Below, in pieces: positions 5,702 to 10,488 of a stretch of DNA of 10,488 nucleotides. This DNA is from Fimenecus sp045531435 (lineage in GTDB: Bacteria; Bacillota; Clostridia; Oscillospirales; Acutalibacteraceae): NCBI GenBank assembly GCA_045531435.1, contig JAZSDZ010000152.1:1-10488 (forward strand), given 5' to 3'. The notes below the pieces were generated by a model. It searched no databases and was not told the DNA's origin. It was given only the letters and a program-made list of their open reading frames with translations. Positions within the stretch are counted from its first letter, which is position 1, and each line of letters opens with the position of its first letter. A program made the translations under genes and the position numbers.

Positions 5702-6736
5702 TTACATTCCCACGCTCATCTGAAGCACCTTACGAGCATCCAATGATGTAACCTGATAGTCACCATTCACATCTGCAAGAAGTATCTGTGATAATGTAAA
5801 TGTCTTATTACCAACGCTGTATTGTAAAACCATACGCGCATCCTTTGCTGTGACTTCGCCATTTCCGTCAACGTCACCCTTGATTCGTTCCTTCGGTACC
5901 TTTGGAATAGTTAATTCATTCACAATCTCACCACAAACAGAACATTTTCTTATTCTCTTACCTGTTTCTTCTTCAGTTGCTTCTTTTACAACTATCCATT
6001 CACCCGGAGTATGACCCTTTGCTCTGATAACTTCAGTTTCGGTCTTTGAATTACAGTTCTTGCATTTTCTCACCTTTTCACCTGTTTTATCACAAGTAGG
6101 TTCTTTCACAATAGTCCACTCGCCAAAAGCGTGACCCGTTGCCTTGATAGTTTCAGTTTCAGCGACCATATCACAATGCTTACATTTTCTGACCTTTTCG
6201 CCATTATTTTCGCAGGTTGGCTCACGAAGAACAACATCTGTCATACTGTGATTACAAGCAACTATAACCTCAGGGAGTTTTTCATAATTTGCCTTTACCT
6301 GTGATGTGACATTTTCAATGTCGTTACCTGAACCGACACAGATTTCTTTAATGCCCAATGACAACTTTCCGTTTGGTTTAACAACCTTCAGTTCAACTGT
6401 AAACAATGTTGCTGCCTTCGTAATTCCGTCCATCTGAGTTGCTGCATATCTTACAACGCCTGTTTTCTTACTGTTTACCTCTTCCATTGAAAAAGTACCG
6501 TTGGCTGTGGCAGAAACCACCTGAAAACGCTCACTGTCGTACAGAAGCTCGATTGTAGCAGCACATATATCTGAATCCTTTGAAACCTGAATTGTGGCAA
6601 TTACCGTATCGTCCTTCTTTGCCTGTTGCTTGTTAGCCTTCAATGTGATTTCAGGCACATTCACAGCAGTAGCAAGTACAGACATTGTACTGATAATAAG
6701 AATTGCCGATAAAATCAAACATAAGATTTTTTTCAT
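5702..6736 (-). CDS. Secreted cohesin-like protein with three cysteine-pair repeats and a C-terminal type I dockerin
   Basis: This 344-residue protein has a signal peptide at 1-24 (MKKILCLILSAILII..., cut near ATA) and a cohesin-like domain at 27-150. Three cysteine-pair modules follow: unit 1 with C161, H163, C175, C185 and C188; unit 2 with H202, C215, C225 and C228; unit 3 with H242, C265 and C268, where EPTC has become EAT. Residues 286-344 are a type I dockerin with two calcium loops. The first has D288, D290, N292 and D299; the second has D322, N324, D326 and D333. Each is followed by an AR pair and a VLQ helix. Dockerins bind cohesins, so this protein can both present and occupy a binding site, like an adaptor scaffoldin. 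There is no catalytic domain. The start is ATG at 6734-6736 with AGGTGGAG just upstream. Its cohesin is most like that at 4632-5543 (shared EEVN and TLFTV stretches), suggesting tandem duplication. Confidence 0.9.
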   Translation of the reverse strand: MKKILCLILSAILIISTMSVLATAVNVPEITLKANKQQAKKDDTVIATIQVSKDSDICAATIELLYDSERFQVVSATANGTFSMEEVNSKKTGVVRYAATQMDGITKAATLFTVELKVVKPNGKLSLGIKEICVGSGNDIENVTSQVKANYEKLPEVIVACNHSMTDVVLREPTCENNGEKVRKCKHCDMVAETETIKATGHAFGEWTIVKEPTCDKTGEKVRKCKNCNSKTETEVIRAKGHTPGEWIVVKEATEEETGKRIRKCSVCGEIVNELTIPKVPKERIKGDVDGNGEVTAKDARMVLQYSVGNKTFTLSQILLADVNGDYQVTSLDARKVLQMSVGM

Positions 6737-6758
6737 TTTTACTCCACCTTTAAAAAGA

Positions 6759-6799
6759 ATTTAAGCATATTATATCGCTTTCGTCAACACCTTCGACAA
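6759..6799 (-). promoter_or_regulatory. Candidate promoter of the dockerin gene
   Basis: Two overlapping readings exist. TTGACG (6782-6787) with TTAAAT (6759-6764) has 17-base spacing. A perfect TATAAT (6769-6774) with TTGTCG (6794-6799) has 19-base spacing. I cannot choose between them. No convincing terminator separates this gene from the GH3 gene upstream, so read-through is possible. Confidence 0.45.
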
Positions 6800-6828
6800 G
6801 ATGTTCACTAAAATTTTACAAAGTGATT

Positions 6829-9249
6829 TTATTTATACTTTTTCATACAAAGTTTAAGTACAAAGCTTGCATTTCTTTGCATTTCATAAAGTGTGATACC
6901 GTCTTTTTTACCATAAGTCTTTAAAAGTGTGCCGTCAGGCTTACCGTTTGTAACTCTGTCACCGCCCGGCATAAGTACATTCACACCTGCGCGGACTCTG
7001 TATGCCTGGTCACACATTTCAGGAAATTCAGGACTCTTTGAAGGACGCATCCACCAGTCTGTCATAACAACTCCGTCAAATTCCCATTCATCACGAAGGA
7101 CTCTTTCGCAAAGTTCATAGTTGTAATGTCCCCATACACCATTGATTTTGTTATATGATGTCATAATTGTATTCGGCTTTGCAGTTTTCACACAGATTTC
7201 AAAGCCTTTCAGGTAAATTTCACGCAACGCTCTTTCAGAAACTCGTGAATCATTCTTTGTACGGTTTACTTCCTGATTGTTACAAGCATAATGCTTAGGA
7301 CAAGCACTACCGCCACAGGTCTGAATGCCCTTTACCGCTGCAGCACCTATAAGACCTGTTACAACAGGGTCTTCTGAATAATATTCAAAGTTACGACCGC
7401 AAAGGTGGCTACGGTGAATATTCATACCTGGTCCCAAAAGAATGTCACTGCCCTTCTCCTTCAATTCCTCACTTAATTTTGCATAAACTCTTTCAACCAA
7501 TTCAGTATTGAATGTACTTGCAAGTGCAGTACCGTTAGGAATAAGTGAACAGTATGAAAGAAGTCGGATACCTGAAGGTCCGTCAGTGGTAATCATTGGT
7601 GGAATACCCTTGTTGCGAAGACTTTGTAAAATACCACCCATAGCACCTGCATTACCCTTTGCACCAAGAGGACTATCCATTTTATAGTCACCACGGGAAA
7701 TTGCTTCCAACTCTACAAGGCTTAACTGTGCAACGAAATCTTCCATTGAAACAGCACCTGATTCAACATCAGATAATTTATAACCCTTGTCTCCTGTCAT
7801 TGTGACATCTTCGCCGATATTTTCAAGAATAACCTTTTTCAAATCATACTGACGGGTTCTTACAGGTCTTTTTTCAAGTCCGTTTTCTGTATTTACAAAT
7901 CTTTTAAAGGAAATCTGTGGTGCAGAAACCTGCTTAAGCTTAAGCATTTCCTTTGTTTCTTCCTGATAATATCTCCATACCTTTTCTGCATTACGGACAT
8001 TATTACCAACACAAAGGGCATATTCACCTTTTTCCATTACATAGGAGAATGCATATCCACTTGCACCGTTATCGTCGTAAGACCAGAATCTTTCAACAGG
8101 TACTGCGATTTCAAGTGTTTCACTCTCCTGAGGCTCTAACACCTTTGTCTTGCCAAACGCAACAAGTTCTTTTGCAGGATTCCCAAGTCTTCCGCATGGC
8201 TTTGAAACATAAACCTGAACAACTTCTTTACCTGCAAGGCTACCTGTATTTTTAACGGTACATTTAACGATTACATTGTCATCATTCTGCTCTGCGCCAT
8301 CAAATTTAATTTCAAAATCAGTATATGAAAGACCATAGCCGAACGGATAAACAACTGCATCCTTATTGAATGTTTCAAAATAACGATAACCCACATAAAT
8401 ATCTTCTTCGTAGAAGTTATATTCAAGCTTACCAAAATTATCAGATGACGGATAATCTTCATATTTTCTCGCAATAGTGTCAGTGAGACGACCACAAGGA
8501 TTCACCTTACCGCAAAGAAGGTCAGCCACAGCGTTACCGCTTTCCATACCACCTTGCCATACTATCATAACTGCACCGATTTTATTGCCGAATTCACGGA
8601 GCCAACTCATATCCATAACGGAGCCGATATTAAGAAGAATCGTTACATTGTCAAACTGTTCACAAATTCTGTGAAGTGCCATTCTCTCATCATCAGTTAT
8701 GTAAAAACTACCCTTTTCAAGGGCATTTTCTCTGTCCTCACCTGATGAACGTCCCATAACGAAAACTGCATTGTCGCTGTTTTGCTTTGCCTTTTTCACG
8801 ATTTCAGCAGTAAGTGGCATTTCAGGGTAGAATCTTGGCCAATGCCCCCATACACCGTGGTCAACAGGATTTTCCCTGCACCAGCTTTCATACATATCTG
8901 AAAGTTGTGTATTAAGAACTAAATCTTCACAATTTTTAAGTCCTTCAATAAGATTTACACCATAAGGTTTTTTAACGTCACCACCGGAGCCATAGCCCGT
9001 GAAAAACCAATCGTTCTGCACTCTGCCAAAAAGTGAAACTCTTGTACCATTTTTAAAAGGCAGAACACCGTTATTCTCAAGCAAAATTGCAGTTTCACCT
9101 GCTGCCTCGCGAAGGATTTCAGGCATTCCGTCAGTAATTGTAACATCACCTAAAGCCTGTAATGCCTCATCCTGCGAAACATCTGAACCAATAATTTTCA
9201 TCCCTAATTTCATTGCTGAAACGACAATTTTTTCTGTGAATTTTGACAT
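6829..9249 (-). CDS. Circularly permuted GH3 beta-glucosidase-type enzyme, cytoplasmic
   Basis: This 806-residue protein runs from ATG at 9247-9249. A GTG six bases earlier sits too close to the AAGGGGAA site. The domains are swapped relative to ordinary GH3 enzymes. The alpha/beta sandwich comes first (about 40-310) with the probable acid/base E171 in GRSSGEDREN. A fibronectin-III-like segment follows (about 320-418). The catalytic TIM barrel comes last (about 498-806), with DGPSG (556-560), GRNFEYYSEDP (618-628), K652-H653 and the nucleophile D731 in VVMTDWW. The same order is known in beta-glucosidases of Ruminococcus albus and Butyrivibrio fibrisolvens. Such enzymes release terminal sugars from oligosaccharides by a retaining mechanism; the exact sugar cannot be read here. 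No signal peptide or dockerin is present, so it probably acts inside the cell on imported products. It lies between two cohesin genes and has its own promoter (9282-9310). Confidence 0.93.
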   Translation of the reverse strand: MSKFTEKIVVSAMKLGMKIIGSDVSQDEALQALGDVTITDGMPEILREAAGETAILLENNGVLPFKNGTRVSLFGRVQNDWFFTGYGSGGDVKKPYGVNLIEGLKNCEDLVLNTQLSDMYESWCRENPVDHGVWGHWPRFYPEMPLTAEIVKKAKQNSDNAVFVMGRSSGEDRENALEKGSFYITDDERMALHRICEQFDNVTILLNIGSVMDMSWLREFGNKIGAVMIVWQGGMESGNAVADLLCGKVNPCGRLTDTIARKYEDYPSSDNFGKLEYNFYEEDIYVGYRYFETFNKDAVVYPFGYGLSYTDFEIKFDGAEQNDDNVIVKCTVKNTGSLAGKEVVQVYVSKPCGRLGNPAKELVAFGKTKVLEPQESETLEIAVPVERFWSYDDNGASGYAFSYVMEKGEYALCVGNNVRNAEKVWRYYQEETKEMLKLKQVSAPQISFKRFVNTENGLEKRPVRTRQYDLKKVILENIGEDVTMTGDKGYKLSDVESGAVSMEDFVAQLSLVELEAISRGDYKMDSPLGAKGNAGAMGGILQSLRNKGIPPMITTDGPSGIRLLSYCSLIPNGTALASTFNTELVERVYAKLSEELKEKGSDILLGPGMNIHRSHLCGRNFEYYSEDPVVTGLIGAAAVKGIQTCGGSACPKHYACNNQEVNRTKNDSRVSERALREIYLKGFEICVKTAKPNTIMTSYNKINGVWGHYNYELCERVLRDEWEFDGVVMTDWWMRPSKSPEFPEMCDQAYRVRAGVNVLMPGGDRVTNGKPDGTLLKTYGKKDGITLYEMQRNASFVLKLCMKKYK

Positions 9250-9281
9250 AGACACAATTCCCCTTATACTTTAATAAATCG

Positions 9282-9310
9282 ATTTTAACACATACAATAA
9301 TTCTTTTCAA
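9282..9310 (-). promoter_or_regulatory. Promoter of the GH3 gene
   Basis: TTGAAA (9305-9310), a 17-base spacer and TAAAAT (9282-9287) form a good sigma-A promoter, with a start near 9275 and a leader of about 26 bases. It lies just downstream of the terminator for the anchored cohesin gene. Confidence 0.7.
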
Positions 9311-9324
9311 CTACAAAAGCAAAC

Positions 9325-9353
9325 AAAAACCTTGCAAGACGAATCCCACAAGG
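9325..9353 (-). terminator. Probable terminator after the membrane-anchored cohesin gene
   Basis: On the minus strand CCTTG (9349-9353) pairs with CAAGG (9330-9334) across a 14-base loop, followed by TTTTTGTTT. The stem is short but the T-run is good and it lies 13 bases after the stop. Some read-through to the GH3 gene is possible. Confidence 0.6.
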
Positions 9354-9365
9354 CTTTATAAGAAA

Positions 9366-10430
9366 TTATTTCTTTTTACGAAGAAGTAAGAGATATGCTA
9401 CAAGGAAACCAACAATGAGAATTGTAAGTCCCACAACTGCAACAAGTGCAACATTACTTCCTGAAACATTATCACCGAAAATACTCTGTTTTTCTGTTGA
9501 TGGCTCTGTTTCTATTTCAAAGTAATCATCTGTCTGTGGCTCGGTTGTCTGAACAGGTGCTTGTTGTGTAGTAATATCTGTTGAAATTTCTTCACTTACA
9601 GGCTCATCACTACCCATAGGAGCAACCATCTGTGATTCCTTATCACCACAAGTTTTACAAACTCGTTCTCTGATACCCATTGTATCGGCAGTTGGTTCTT
9701 TTACAATAGTCCAGTCAGAATATTGATGTCCCAATGCAGGGATTACAGTTTTTGCACCTGACTCACCACAAGCAGTACAAGTTCCGACTTGGAGACCTGT
9801 TTTTGTGCAGGTTGGTTCAGTTACAACCTTTGATTCCTCAAATGTGTGGTTGTCATTGGGGTCGATAAATTGTTCTTCAGAATATCCGCAAGAGCACTTA
9901 ATTTCCTTTTTACCGTGAATGACACAAGTAGGCTCCTGAGTCACAACCCATTGTGCATTACCGTGGTCACAGTTAATCTTTACACTTGATTTTGTGACAG
10001 CAACATAATTGCCATCAATGTCGGCAGACTCACTTACAGAAATAGAAATCACTCCACCACTTGCCTGTGGCTTTAACTTAAGGGTAAATGAAAGAATTGT
10101 TCCGCCTGAAACAACAGCCTCAGCCGAAGAGCCACTGAATGAAAGTGTTCCTGTATTTGATGGAGTAAAGGTTTCACCTGCACTGAAAATTCCACCTGTT
10201 TTTCCTGAACCCGCAACATATTCAAAGCACTCGGGACTGTAATTTACAGAAAATGAAAGCTTACTGAGCCCTGAATCACCGGAAAGCTTAATGCTGACAG
10301 TAAAAGGTTCACCCTGAGTAACAGAATAATCAGCTACGCCAACTGACAAACTCGCATTTGCAGCAGAACAAGGAATAACATTTATAAGTAAAATGAAAAC
10401 AACTAAAGCACAACTCAATAGTCTTTTCAC
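9366..10430 (-). CDS. Membrane-anchored cohesin-like surface protein with three cysteine-pair repeats
   Basis: This 354-residue protein runs from GTG at 10428-10430, chosen because GAGGTG (10437-10442) lies six bases upstream; an in-frame GTG at 10439 overlaps that site. Residues 1-23 are a signal peptide (MKRLLSCALVVFILL..., cut near CSA). Residues 26-153 look like a cohesin (QGEPFTVSIKLSG, FSVNYSPECFEYV, GGTILSFTLKLKP). Three cysteine modules follow: unit 1 with C154, H156, C169, C179 and C181, where the pair is CxC rather than CxxC; unit 2 with H195, C208, C218 and C221; unit 3 with H235, C258 and C261, where PTC is PTA. An acidic, Thr/Glu-rich spacer (about 274-325) leads to a membrane helix (about 326-350) ending RKKK, which fixes the protein on the outer face of the membrane. 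It could be the anchoring receptor for the dockerin protein at 5702-6736, by inference only. The cohesin is more diverged than the other two. Confidence 0.85.
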   Translation of the reverse strand: MKRLLSCALVVFILLINVIPCSAANASLSVGVADYSVTQGEPFTVSIKLSGDSGLSKLSFSVNYSPECFEYVAGSGKTGGIFSAGETFTPSNTGTLSFSGSSAEAVVSGGTILSFTLKLKPQASGGVISISVSESADIDGNYVAVTKSSVKINCDHGNAQWVVTQEPTCVIHGKKEIKCSCGYSEEQFIDPNDNHTFEESKVVTEPTCTKTGLQVGTCTACGESGAKTVIPALGHQYSDWTIVKEPTADTMGIRERVCKTCGDKESQMVAPMGSDEPVSEEISTDITTQQAPVQTTEPQTDDYFEIETEPSTEKQSIFGDNVSGSNVALVAVVGLTILIVGFLVAYLLLLRKKK

Positions 10431-10436
10431 GCATAT

Positions 10437-10442
10437 CACCTC
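10437..10442 (-). promoter_or_regulatory. Ribosome binding site deciding the start of the anchored cohesin gene
   Basis: GAGGTG lies 6 bases before GTG at 10428-10430. Using the upstream GTG at 10437-10439 would place the start codon inside this site, so the shorter protein is preferred. Confidence 0.75.
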
Positions 10443-10461
10443 ATTATTGATTATAAGTATA

Positions 10462-10488
10462 ATTATACCTATAAAAAATAATTTGTCA
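10462..10488 (-). promoter_or_regulatory. Promoter of the anchored cohesin gene (cut by the window edge)
   Basis: TATAAT at 10462-10467 is preceded 16 bases upstream by TGACA (10484-10488), the visible five bases of a probable TTGACA box whose first base is outside the window. Confidence 0.65.

Noticed and set aside
6797..6825. TCACT/AGTGA inverted repeat downstream of GH3 as a terminator
   Set aside because: The stem is short and AT-rich, with no T-run on the minus strand after it.

Overview
The window looks like chromosomal DNA from a spore-forming, low-GC Firmicute of the Clostridia, most likely a gut-type Ruminococcus/Oscillospiraceae relative. This rests on a sporulation and division cluster in the Bacillus order (yabP-yabQ-divIC-yabR), a long-form hibernation factor, a two-subunit-type class I fumarase alpha chain, a domain-swapped GH3 beta-glucosidase and cohesin/dockerin proteins. 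The genus is an inference. Every supported gene is on the minus strand, so transcription runs from high to low coordinates.

Region 1 (about 4583-10488) is a polysaccharide/cell-surface locus. Three secreted proteins share one plan: signal peptide, one cohesin-like domain, then two or three copies of a cysteine-pair repeat (H...C...CxxC). They differ in their C-termini. The protein at 9366-10430 ends in a membrane anchor, the one at 5702-6736 ends in a type I dockerin, and the one at 4632-5543 ends freely but carries a (PTEK)n linker between its cohesin and repeats. A cytoplasmic, circularly permuted GH3 glycosidase (6829-9249) lies between the anchored and dockerin-bearing proteins. Together they could be a very small cellulosome-like or surface-assembly system (anchor, adaptor, free subunit) with an intracellular enzyme finishing the oligosaccharides. 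Each gene has its own ribosome binding site, and most have a recognisable promoter.

Region 2 (about 2805-4480) is housekeeping: yabP and yabQ (spore cortex), divIC/ftsB-like (division) and yabR (S1 RNA-binding). They are tightly spaced and preceded by a possible sigma-E promoter. A UUCG-capped terminator at 4583-4611 separates them from region 1.

Region 3 (1-2753) holds a class I fumarase alpha subunit with no beta subunit beside it, then hpf with its own promoter and terminator, then the start of a GH30-type glycosidase. That gene runs off the left edge and has an N-terminal membrane or signal segment. Its C-terminus, where a dockerin would be expected if it belongs to the cohesin system, is outside the window.

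The most notable content is the trio of cohesin/cysteine-repeat paralogues and a palindromic promoter motif shared between hpf and one of them. No tRNA, rRNA, CRISPR array, transposon or origin was seen. No stretch longer than 300 bases lacks a gene.
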